Source: Actinomycetota bacterium
GTDB taxonomy: Bacteria > Actinomycetota > Nitriliruptoria > Nitriliruptorales > JAHWKO01
Assembly: GCA_019347855.1 (NCBI GenBank)
Contig: JAHWKO010000040.1
Span: forward strand, 1 to 20,165
Length of the DNA stretch: 20,165 nt
Direction: 5' to 3'
This document shows, piece after piece, positions 7,394 through 13,933 of this stretch; positions within the stretch are counted from its first letter, which is position 1, and every line of letters starts with the position of its first letter. A program made the translations under genes and the position numbers. The notes beneath the pieces are model-generated. The model was not told where the DNA came from. It did not search any database and saw only the letters and a list, made by a program, of their open reading frames with translations.

Positions 7394-7448
7394 GGTCTGG
7401 GTCGGTCCGGTCTGGTCTGCCTGGTCGGTCTCGGTGGGTCTGTCGGTC
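7394..7448. repeat. Degenerate GGTC repeat in the leader between tetR and the BKACE gene
   Basis: The tetranucleotide GGTC occurs nine times in 55 bases (GACC on the coding minus strand), often within a GGTCGGTCT unit. It lies between the TetR stop codon and the ribosome binding site of the next gene. It is not coding on the operon strand. The period is irregular, so it looks like an eroded tandem repeat. Confidence 0.6.
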
Positions 7449-7464
7449 TGGCCACTACGTCGGG

Positions 7465-8052
7465 TCAGGTTCGGGCCGCGGCGGGACGCGCGAGGCCCCC
7501 GGCGACGAGCGCACGGGCGAACCCACGGAGCTCGTCCGGGTCGTCCACACGGACGACCATCGGCGGGAAGCTGAAGTACGAGAGGATGAGGCGCACGATC
7601 ACCTCGGCCGCGGTCGGCGGGTCGACCCGCCGAAGCTCGTCGGCCTCGATGCCCTGCGCGATCAGGTCCGCGTAGAGCTCCAGCCCCCCGAGCACCATGG
7701 GTCCGCTGGTGGCCTGGATCCTCGGCAGGAGCTCGCGCGGCTCCTCGTCACGGCCCTTGGTGAGCATGGGGTGGTCGATGAAGAAGCGGACCCCCGCCAC
7801 GAACGCGGCCTCGATCCTTGCGACCGCGTGGTCGTGCTCGGCGACGGCGGCGCTGACCTCCGCGACGAACCGGTCGGCCTCCCGCGCGAGCAGGGCGTCG
7901 ATCACCGCGTCCTTGTTGTCGAAGTACCGGTAGAGGGTCGCCTTGCCGGCACCCGCCTCGGTCGCGATGTCCTCCATCGTGGTCTTGCGGATCCCCACCG
8001 CGATGAAGCGGCGCGCGGCAGCTGACAGCAGGTCCTCGCGCCGCTCGCTCAT
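7465..8052 (-). CDS. TetR-family transcriptional regulator
   Basis: This 195-residue repressor-type protein has a TetR N-terminal HTH at about residues 8-55, with TTMEDIATEAGAGKATLYRYF as the helix-turn-helix core. It is followed by an all-helical ligand-binding domain to residue 190. The ATG at 8052 is preferred over an in-frame start at 8112 because the latter lies inside a clear palindromic operator, and an AGGA motif lies five bases upstream of the chosen ATG. It heads an operon with the beta-keto acid cleavage enzyme, lipoprotein and membrane protein. It therefore likely represses itself and that operon, with the inducer perhaps a substrate of the enzyme; the ligand is inference. Confidence 0.93.
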   Translation of the reverse strand: MSERREDLLSAAARRFIAVGIRKTTMEDIATEAGAGKATLYRYFDNKDAVIDALLAREADRFVAEVSAAVAEHDHAVARIEAAFVAGVRFFIDHPMLTKGRDEEPRELLPRIQATSGPMVLGGLELYADLIAQGIEADELRRVDPPTAAEVIVRLILSYFSFPPMVVRVDDPDELRGFARALVAGGLARPAAART

Positions 8053-8079
8053 CGCCGTCCTGGGTCCGGATATCGGGAC

Positions 8080-8106
8080 CGGAACGATATTGCCAGAATC
8101 GTTCCG
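8080..8106. promoter_or_regulatory. Probable TetR operator (27-bp inverted repeat)
   Basis: CGGAACGAT (8080-8088) and ATCGTTCCG (8098-8106) are perfect 9-bp inverted arms around a 9-bp spacer. The site lies 28-54 bases upstream of the TetR start codon and overlaps AT-rich bases suited to a promoter. Position, symmetry and size fit an autoregulatory TetR operator. Confidence 0.75.
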
Positions 8107-8408
8107 TCTCAAGCGGCCGGGCGATCCCTGGGGGTCGTCTCACCGCACGTGCCCGAGAGAACACTCCCCGTGGTCCGAGGTGTGCGCAGAGCGCACGGGG
8201 TGGTGCCGATCTCGCCCTCGATGCACGGAAGGAGGGAACACCACCCCCGGGTGACCCGTTTTCATGGGCGACGAACGCGGTGGAGACGCACCGCGGCCAC
8301 GTCCGGACCCGCGGAGTCCGTGCGTGGGCAGGGAGCGCGACTCACGACGGCGAACCCTCACACACATAAGACCACACGAGATCCACACGCGACTGGAAGG
8401 TCCGAGCT
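8107..8408 (+). other. Long untranslated leader/promoter region of the whiB-family gene
   Basis: No convincing gene was seen here. The stretch contains several inverted repeats that compete with each other. CCCCGTG (8166-8172) can pair with CACGGGG (8194-8200). GTGCGC (8182-8187) can pair with GCGCAC (8191-8196). GGGGTGGTG (8197-8205) can pair with CACCACCCC (8239-8247), whose loop contains an AAGGAGGG motif. A further small hairpin CGGAC/GTCCG lies at about 8304-8321. Just before the gene an unusually A/C-rich segment (8356-8390) precedes the GGAAGG ribosome binding site at 8395-8400. No promoter box matched well. Confidence 0.4.
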
Positions 8409-8723
8409 TTGGCCTCGACCCACGCGATCACCCGAGATGTCATGGCCGACGAAGGTTGGCAGGAGGAGGGCGCCTGCCGGGGCGCCGACGTCGAGATCTT
8501 CTTCTCCGTCGACGAGGAGGACCAGAAGCGCGCACTCGAGTTCTGTGCGCGCTGCGACGTCCGCCAGGAGTGCCTGGAGTTCGCCATCGAGAACCGCGAG
8601 ATGTACGGCATCTGGGGGGGCATGTCCGAGTCGGACCGCCGCTCCCTGATCCGGGACATCCGCCGCCGCGAACGCGAAGCGCGAAAGCGGCGCAAGGAAG
8701 CCCAGCAGTCCGACGCCGCCTGA
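8409..8723 (+). CDS. WhiB-family iron-sulfur transcriptional regulator
   Basis: This 104-residue protein is a Wbl regulator, found only in actinobacteria and their phages. These proteins carry a [4Fe-4S] cluster and usually act through the primary sigma factor. The cluster ligands are Cys23, Cys46, Cys49 and Cys55 (C-x22-C-x2-C-x5-C), in EGACRGAD and CARCDVRQECLEFA. The family turn GIWGG is at 67-71, followed by SESDRR and a strongly basic helix (82-97) for DNA binding. There is no GRPR AT-hook, so it is probably not WhiB7. The TTG at 8409 is chosen because GGAAGG sits eight bases upstream. An ATG at 8442 would shorten it by 11 residues without losing any motif. A strong terminator follows, so it is transcribed alone. 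Which Wbl subgroup it belongs to is undecided. Confidence 0.95.
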   Translation: MASTHAITRDVMADEGWQEEGACRGADVEIFFSVDEEDQKRALEFCARCDVRQECLEFAIENREMYGIWGGMSESDRRSLIRDIRRREREARKRRKEAQQSDAA

Positions 8724-8740
8724 CGGCGACCCCAGCAGCA

Positions 8741-8772
8741 GCGACGACCCGGGCCCCGGCCCGGGTCGTCGC
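8741..8772 (+). terminator. Strong intrinsic-type hairpin after the whiB-family gene
   Basis: GCGACGACCCGGGCC (8741-8755) and its exact complement (8758-8772) form a 15-bp perfect stem with a two-base centre, 18 bases after the stop codon. There is no T tract, as is common in high-GC actinobacteria. Confidence 0.8.
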
Positions 8773-8858
8773 ACGTCCGGCCGGTTGAACCACAGCGCCC
8801 CACCGGTCGGCGCGAACCGGTACACCTCGACACCTCGAGACGGCACTGGAGACGGTCG

Positions 8859-11156
8859 GTGCGGTGCGTGGAGTGCGGGACGGTCGGAGGTGACGCCGAC
8901 GTCTTCTGCGGGCACTGCGGGGCCTCGCTGCGCTCTCAGTCCACCGGTCGGTCGACCTCTGCTGCCGAGCAACCAACCACCGAACCTGTCGCGTTCTTCG
9001 AACCGGCACCATCGACCGGGTCGCCATCGGACCGTTCGCGCCGGGGACGACTGCGGGACGCCGCACCCAGGACGCTGGCGGCGGCGATCACCCTGATCCT
9101 GATCGCGGCGGTGACCGTCGCCGCGCCCCGCCTCGCCGAGCGCCGGTCCGCCGGTGCCCTACCTGCACCGACGGGCGAACGGTGGCGCGCGGAACTGGGG
9201 ACCGAGCCCTCCTTCCGCTTCACGAACCTCGGCACCGGCGTCCAGCCGTTCCAGGCCCTCGTGGCCGACGAGGAACGGGTCTACGCGGCCGGAGCGGGCC
9301 TGGTGGCCGCCTACGACGCCGCGAGCGGGACGCGCCGATGGCAACGTGTCCTCCCGAACCCTGGACAGCCGACCCTCGCCGGCCCTGTGCTGGTCATCGA
9401 CACGGCGCGGGGACCCGTCGCCCTGGACCGGGCGACCGGTGAGGTCCGCTGGGAGGCCCCGGTCGTGGGGGTGGAACGCTTCACGACCGACGGGGAGGAC
9501 CGGATCCTCCTCAGCCGGAGCGCCGACATCACCGCGGTCGACGCCACCGACGGCACGATGATGTGGTCCGTACCGACCTTCCCCGGACCGGACACGGGCT
9601 TCGCGGTGGCCGATCGTGACACCGTCGTCGTCGCCACGTCCGGGAACGCGGTGATCCGCGCGCTCCATGCCGACACCGGTGACCTGCGGTGGGAGCAGCG
9701 GCACTCGGGCGCGATCCTGACCCCGCCCGCGCTGGTCGACGGGCTCGTGTACGTCCAGGACGGCGACGGCGACCTGCACGCCTTCGACGCGCAGACCGGC
9801 GACGAGACCTGGGCCCACACGCCAGAGCGGGACGACTTCGGACCGCTCACGGCGGGGAGCGGTGTGGTCGTCCGGTGGTCGTTCGAAGGACGGCACGTGG
9901 CGTTGAACGCCGCCACCGGACGCGAGCTGTGGTCCTGGACCTGGCGGGCGTTCCAGGCGGGCTTCGCGCACGCGGGGCTGGTCATCGCCCCCGAGCGCGC
10001 CCAGGGGCGCGTACGCGCGCTCGATGCACGGACGGGCCAGGAGCGGTGGGTGACCACCGGGATCTTCGTCAGCGGCGTGACCGCGGCGGGCGACGGGCTC
10101 TACGCCGCGACCGGCGACCAGATCGTGGCCCTCGAGGTCCACGATGGCACGGAGCGGTGGCGGGTCGAACCCTCCGATCCCACCGGACCGCCGGGCTACC
10201 CCACCGCGACGGTCGACGGCGAGCGCGTCTACGTGAGCACGGTCGGCGGTCCGTTGGTCGCCGTGGATCGGGCGAGCGGCACGGAGCGGTGGAGGTTCGA
10301 CCCGGCGACGGTCGAGGACGACCTCCCCACCGACAACCGCAGTGGCATCACGTCGGTCGCCGTCCCGTTCCGGGAGCGGGTGATCGTGACCTCGAACCGG
10401 GCCGTCTACACCCTCGATGCCGCGACCGGCGGGGTCGAGGACCGGTTCCAGACCAGCGTGGGGCCAGGTGCCGTCCCGGTCGTGGCCCAGGGCATGGTGA
10501 TCGTCGACCTCGGTCCGAGCGTGATCGGTCTCGACGCGGCGTCGCTGCAGCTGCGGTGGCAGTGGACCGCTCCTGCGGCCGGCGCGCGGATCGGGTCGCA
10601 CCCGGTCACGCCGCCGACCCTGCACGGGGACGTCGTCCTGGTGGGTGGAGGCGACGGCACGCTGGCCGCCCTGGACCCCCGGACCGGCGCGCCGAGGTGG
10701 GACCTGGACCTGGGGGCGGCCGTGATCAGCCGACCGGGTGTCAGCGGCAACACGATCGTCGTCCGGACCGAGACCGGCGACATCCGGGCGTTCGATGCCG
10801 GCACCGGACGCGCCCGGTGGCGCCAGGCGCTGTCCCCCACCGCGCTCGGTGACCCCGCTCTCAGCGGACGGACCGTCTACGCAACCGACGCGGACGAGCT
10901 GATCGCGCTGGACCTCGCGAGCGGTACCGAGCGGTGGCGCACCGGCCTCGGCGACGACGGTCTGACCGTTCCCCTCGCGGTCGAGGACACGGTGCTGGTC
11001 GGCACGAGCACCGGAGAGCTCGTGGCCGTCGACGGTGCCGCGGGCGGGATCATGTGGCGGCACACGGTCGGCGCGGGGATCTCCGCGCCGCCCGCGGTCA
11101 CCGAGGACGACGTGATCGTCGTGACCGACGCGGGGACGGTCGTCTCGCTGCGCTGA
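8859..11156 (+). CDS. Zinc-ribbon, membrane-anchored PQQ-type beta-propeller protein
   Basis: This 765-residue protein begins at GTG with GGAG seven bases upstream. The cytoplasmic N-terminus is a zinc ribbon, CVEC...CGHC (Cys3, Cys6, Cys17, Cys20), then a flexible region and one membrane helix (about 72-90). The rest is outside the cell and consists of PQQ-like beta-propeller repeats. I count 15 copies of the blade motif of type LDAxTGxxRW (for example YDAASGTRRW, LDRATGEVRW, FDAQTGDETW, VDRASGTERW, LDPRTGAPRW, LDLASGTERW), so two stacked propellers of 7-8 blades are likely rather than one. No PQQ-dehydrogenase catalytic motif was recognised, so it is more likely a binding scaffold, in the manner of BamB, than an enzyme. 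The pairing of an inner zinc ribbon with an outer propeller suggests sensing or tethering; that is inference. Confidence 0.9.
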   Translation: MRCVECGTVGGDADVFCGHCGASLRSQSTGRSTSAAEQPTTEPVAFFEPAPSTGSPSDRSRRGRLRDAAPRTLAAAITLILIAAVTVAAPRLAERRSAGALPAPTGERWRAELGTEPSFRFTNLGTGVQPFQALVADEERVYAAGAGLVAAYDAASGTRRWQRVLPNPGQPTLAGPVLVIDTARGPVALDRATGEVRWEAPVVGVERFTTDGEDRILLSRSADITAVDATDGTMMWSVPTFPGPDTGFAVADRDTVVVATSGNAVIRALHADTGDLRWEQRHSGAILTPPALVDGLVYVQDGDGDLHAFDAQTGDETWAHTPERDDFGPLTAGSGVVVRWSFEGRHVALNAATGRELWSWTWRAFQAGFAHAGLVIAPERAQGRVRALDARTGQERWVTTGIFVSGVTAAGDGLYAATGDQIVALEVHDGTERWRVEPSDPTGPPGYPTATVDGERVYVSTVGGPLVAVDRASGTERWRFDPATVEDDLPTDNRSGITSVAVPFRERVIVTSNRAVYTLDAATGGVEDRFQTSVGPGAVPVVAQGMVIVDLGPSVIGLDAASLQLRWQWTAPAAGARIGSHPVTPPTLHGDVVLVGGGDGTLAALDPRTGAPRWDLDLGAAVISRPGVSGNTIVVRTETGDIRAFDAGTGRARWRQALSPTALGDPALSGRTVYATDADELIALDLASGTERWRTGLGDDGLTVPLAVEDTVLVGTSTGELVAVDGAAGGIMWRHTVGAGISAPPAVTEDDVIVVTDAGTVVSLR

Positions 11157-11177
11157 GAGGCTCCGGACGCGCCCCTT

Positions 11178-11201
11178 CACAGGTGCTGTCACAGCCCTGT
11201 G
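11178..11201 (+). terminator. Probable terminator after the beta-propeller gene
   Basis: CACAGG (11178-11183) pairs with CCTGTG (11196-11201), and inside it GCTG pairs with CAGC around a TCA loop. This gives a 10-bp stem with one bulged T, starting 22 bases after the stop codon. There is no T tract. Confidence 0.55.
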
Positions 11202-11211
11202 CCAAGCTCCG

Positions 11212-11231
11212 GAACCACAACGGTGTGGTTC
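11212..11231. promoter_or_regulatory. Perfect inverted repeat upstream of the exonuclease fusion gene
   Basis: GAACCACA (11212-11219) and TGTGGTTC (11224-11231) are perfect 8-bp arms with a four-base loop ACGG. The repeat ends five bases before the GAGGAG ribosome binding site of the next gene. It could be an operator or an mRNA hairpin affecting initiation. Confidence 0.5.
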
Positions 11232-11249
11232 GGCACGAGGAGCAGCCAG

Positions 11250-13031
11250 GTGGCCAGGGTCGGGGCGGTACGACCGAGCGCGAACCGGGACCTGCAGGTC
11301 GTCCAACCGAGTTTCGACGACCTCGGCACACCCCTGTTCGACGCGACCTTCGTCGTCCTGGACCTCGAGACCACCGGGCTGCGTCCGACCTCGGACCGCA
11401 TCACCGAGGTCGGAGCCGTGAAGGTCAAGGGTGGGCGCGTCCTCGGCGAGTTCCAGTGCCTCGTCGCTCCTGGGATCCCGATCCCTGCCGCCGTGACCGC
11501 GCTGACCGGCATCACCGAGCACATGGTCGCCGCGCGTCCGCCGGTCGAGGCCGTCCTGCCGTCGCTGATGGAGTTCCTCCGGGGCGCCGTCCTCGTCGCC
11601 CACAACGCCAACTTCGACGTGTCGTTCCTGCAGGCCGCGTTCTCCCGCTTGCACTACCCGCGACTCGAGCAGCCAGTGGTGGACACCGCCCGCCTGGCGC
11701 GACGGGCGCTCGACCGGTCCGAGGTCCGAGACTTCCGGCTCGAGACGCTCGCCACGTACCTGCGTGCCCGCACCCGCCCCGAGCACCGCGCGCTGGCCGA
11801 CGCACGTGCGACCGTCGACGTGCTCCACGGCCTCCTCGAGCGGGTCGGCAGCCTGGGGGTGCGGACGCTCGAGGACCTCCAGGCCTACAGCCGTTCCACG
11901 TCGGACCCCGCCTACCGCAAGATCTCCCTCGTCGACGACGCCCCCCGCGATGCGGGCGTCTACCGCTTCCTCGACCGGCGAGGCGACGTGCTCTACGTCG
12001 GCAAGGCGGTCGACCTGCGGTCCCGGCTGCGACGCTACTTCGGGCAGGACGACCGGCGGAAGGTCGCCGACCTCGTCCGGCAGACCATGAAGGTCGAGTG
12101 GGAGCTCACGCCGACCGAGATCGAGGCGAAGGTCCGCGAGGTCCGCGCGATCCACCGGCACCGTCCTCGGTTCAACCGTCGGTCCCGCAACCCCGAGCGC
12201 TCCGTGTACGTGAAGCTGACCCGCGAGCCCTTCCCTCGGCTGTCCATCGTCACCGCCGTCCGGGACGACCGCGCCCTCCACGTCGGGCCGGTGCGGTCAC
12301 GCTCGGCTGCGGAACGGTTCGCCGAGGCGATCCACGACGCCATGCCTCTTCGTCAGTGCACGGACCGGATCACGACGACGAAGGGCCGACCCCCGTGCAT
12401 CCTCAAGGATCTGGGCCGGTGCGGGGCGCCGTGTGACGGAAGCCAGGACGTCGAGGACTACGCGGTCGTGGCTGACCGGTACCGGTCGGCCGTCTCCGGT
12501 GACCCGGCCGAGGTGCTCGCCGCGCTGCGCCACACGATGCGACGGCACGCCGCCGAGGGGCGGTTCGAGGAGGCGCAGCGCGATCGCACGCGGCTGCACC
12601 ACCTCGCCCGCGTCCTGCTCGACGACCGGCGCCTCAGGACGCTCGTCGGTGTCGATGAGCTGATCGCCGCCCGGACCACCGACGCCGGGACCGAGGTCGT
12701 GCTCGTCCAACGCGGCCGACTGGCCGGCAGCTGTCTGCTCCCCCACGGCAGCGACGGGATCGCCGAGGCGGTGCGGCGGCTGCGCACCACGGCTCCGTCA
12801 CCCCCCGACCGAGGCGCACCGGACAGGGACGAGGTCGAGGAGATCCGGCTCGTCGACGGCTGGCTGCGGTCCCCAGGGGTGCGGGTCGTGTCGGTCCGAG
12901 GGCAGCTCGCGGAGCCGATCGACGGGGGACGCATGCTGCACGAGGCCGTCGGCGAGGCCCGCCGCGTCGAACGCGCCGTCCGACGGGACCGGCAGCGGCT
13001 GCGGGGCGCGAAGGTCGTCCGTCGCGACTGA
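11250..13031 (+). CDS. DEDD 3'-5' exonuclease fused to a UvrC-like GIY-YIG nuclease
   Basis: This 593-residue fusion begins at the GTG at 11250, which has GAGGAG seven bases upstream; an earlier in-frame GTG at 11199 lies in the terminator and lacks a site. Residues 32-200 are a DnaQ-like DEDDh exonuclease: VLDLETTG (Asp38, Glu40), NANFDVSF (Asp123), HRALADARAT (His179, Asp184). Residues 230-312 are a GIY-YIG domain: AGVYRF, VLYVGKAVDLRSRLRRYF, a Glu near 291, and HRPRFN. A UvrC-like cysteine region (CILKDLGRCGAPCDG) and a UVR motif at about 430-455, used for UvrB contact, follow. The C-terminal RNase H nuclease and HhH domains of UvrC are missing, as in Cho. Similar fusions are known in actinobacteria (mycobacteria have one). 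It is a probable DNA-repair nuclease making a 3'-side incision. Confidence 0.93.
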   Translation: MARVGAVRPSANRDLQVVQPSFDDLGTPLFDATFVVLDLETTGLRPTSDRITEVGAVKVKGGRVLGEFQCLVAPGIPIPAAVTALTGITEHMVAARPPVEAVLPSLMEFLRGAVLVAHNANFDVSFLQAAFSRLHYPRLEQPVVDTARLARRALDRSEVRDFRLETLATYLRARTRPEHRALADARATVDVLHGLLERVGSLGVRTLEDLQAYSRSTSDPAYRKISLVDDAPRDAGVYRFLDRRGDVLYVGKAVDLRSRLRRYFGQDDRRKVADLVRQTMKVEWELTPTEIEAKVREVRAIHRHRPRFNRRSRNPERSVYVKLTREPFPRLSIVTAVRDDRALHVGPVRSRSAAERFAEAIHDAMPLRQCTDRITTTKGRPPCILKDLGRCGAPCDGSQDVEDYAVVADRYRSAVSGDPAEVLAALRHTMRRHAAEGRFEEAQRDRTRLHHLARVLLDDRRLRTLVGVDELIAARTTDAGTEVVLVQRGRLAGSCLLPHGSDGIAEAVRRLRTTAPSPPDRGAPDRDEVEEIRLVDGWLRSPGVRVVSVRGQLAEPIDGGRMLHEAVGEARRVERAVRRDRQRLRGAKVVRRD

Positions 13032-13038
13032 GGTCCTG

Positions 13039-13482
13039 TCAGCGGCGCTCAACAGCCGCGAACACCCCTTCGAACTCCGCGGTCACCTGGCCGTCGACGG
13101 TCGCGATCGTGCGGACCGAGGTCCGCCTGCCGTCGAGCCAACCCGGGAACGACCGCAGCTCGACCGGGACCCCGACGGGCGTCGGTCGCCGTAGCCGCAT
13201 CCGGTACTCGGCGGTCACGGCATGCTGGAGCTCCTGGGCCCCGGACGCCTCGGTGAACGCCAGCATCGCCGTCCAGGTCGAGTGGCAGTCCATCGGCACG
13301 GACAGCAACCCACCGTTGACGATCCCGGGAGGGCCCTGGAAGCGCTCGTCGATCGCCAGCTCGGCTACCAGCCCACCGCCCTCCGCCGGGCGGCTCTTGA
13401 GCTGGAAGCCCGTCGGGTTGTCCGGGCCGCAGCCGAAACAGGCGTTGCCCGGCAGGTGTCGGTCCTGCAGCGCCTCGCTCAA
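13039..13482 (-). CDS. Hotdog-fold thioesterase (PaaI-like)
   Basis: This 147-residue protein looks like a PaaI/4HBT-type acyl-CoA thioesterase. The N-terminal ACFGCGPDNPTGFQLK (Cys15, Cys18) is common in this subgroup. GPPGIVNGGLLSVPMD (51-66) is the hotdog helix with its start-of-helix Gly-Gly and acidic Asp65. The usual HGG is NGG here, which occurs in some family members but may change activity. The TTG start (13480-13482) is supported by an AGGAGG site five bases upstream. It is divergent from the Rid-family gene, 32 bases away, and ends seven bases from the exonuclease stop. The acyl-CoA substrate is unknown. Confidence 0.85.
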   Translation of the reverse strand: MSEALQDRHLPGNACFGCGPDNPTGFQLKSRPAEGGGLVAELAIDERFQGPPGIVNGGLLSVPMDCHSTWTAMLAFTEASGAQELQHAVTAEYRMRLRRPTPVGVPVELRSFPGWLDGRRTSVRTIATVDGQVTAEFEGVFAAVERR

Positions 13483-13501
13483 CGTGGCCTCCTCCTCGTC
13501 C

Positions 13502-13507
13502 TAGGGT
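13502..13507 (+). promoter_or_regulatory. Probable -10 box (TAGGGT) for a leaderless Rid-family transcript
   Basis: TAGGGT ends seven bases before the ATG at 13515 in a 32-bp divergent gap, and no ribosome binding site precedes that ATG. The spacing suits a leaderless mRNA. Confidence 0.55.
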
Positions 13508-13514
13508 GAGGCGC

Positions 13515-13907
13515 ATGCGACGCGCCCGGTCCGGCTCTACCTACGAGGAACGCTACGGGTTCAGGCGCGCCGTGCGGGTCGACGGCCGCGTGCTCGTCGC
13601 CGGCACGGCCCCCGTCTGGCCCGACGGGTCCTGCCCGGACGACGCGTCGGAACAGGCGCGGCGCTGTTTCCAGATCGGGCTGGAGGCCATGGGCGAGCTC
13701 GGCGGCGCGGTGGGCGATGTGGTCCGGACCAGGATGTACATCGTGGACCCCGACGACGCCGACGCGGTCGGGGCGGTCCACGGTGAGCTCTTCGATGCCG
13801 TCCGCCCGGTCGCCACGATGGTGATCGTGAAGGAGCTCCTGGACCCCCGGTGGCGCGTCGAGATCGAACTGGAGGCACACCCCGCGCGAGCCTCACCCGA
13901 CCTGTGA
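13515..13907 (+). CDS. Rid-family (YjgF/RidA superfamily) protein
   Basis: This 130-residue protein has the single chorismate-mutase-like fold of Rid proteins: RAVRVDGRVLVAGTAPV (18-34), ARRCFQIGLEAMGELGG (48-64), DVVRTRMYIVDPDD (68-81) and the C-terminal RWRVEIELEAHPA. Enamine/imine deaminase members (RidA proper) have an arginine in ARSCVEV that anchors the substrate carboxylate. The aligned position is Thr101 (VATMVIV), so this is more likely one of the Rid subfamilies without that activity. The ATG at 13515 is preferred over GTG at 13506 because the -10 box ends just before it. The stop codon is the first part of a 40-bp palindrome that an IS30 element has split, so transcription past the gene may have changed. 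Confidence 0.88.
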   Translation: MRRARSGSTYEERYGFRRAVRVDGRVLVAGTAPVWPDGSCPDDASEQARRCFQIGLEAMGELGGAVGDVVRTRMYIVDPDDADAVGAVHGELFDAVRPVATMVIVKELLDPRWRVEIELEAHPARASPDL

Positions 13908-13918
13908 ACCAGGAGCGC
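13903..13918. repeat. Left part of a 40-bp palindrome split by IS30
   Basis: These 16 bases (TGTGAACCAGGAGCGC) match the start of the intact palindrome at 15214-15253 except at positions 8 and 9, and they overlap the stop codon of the Rid-family gene. The other 24 bases are at 15159-15182. The last three (CGC, 13916-13918) are duplicated at 15156-15158 as the probable target-site duplication. Confidence 0.8.
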
Positions 13919-13933
13919 GGCGGGGTCAGGTGG

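Noticed and set aside
11212..11231. LexA/SOS box upstream of the exonuclease fusion
   Set aside because: The actinobacterial box needs GAAC-N4-GTTC; here the spacing is 12 bases.
9159..12281. A 1,040-codon open frame on the minus strand covering most of two plus-strand genes
   Set aside because: Its translation is low-complexity, rich in Arg, Gly, Asp and His, with no recognised domain, while the plus strand encodes clear beta-propeller and exonuclease/GIY-YIG domains. Long antisense frames are common in GC-rich DNA.
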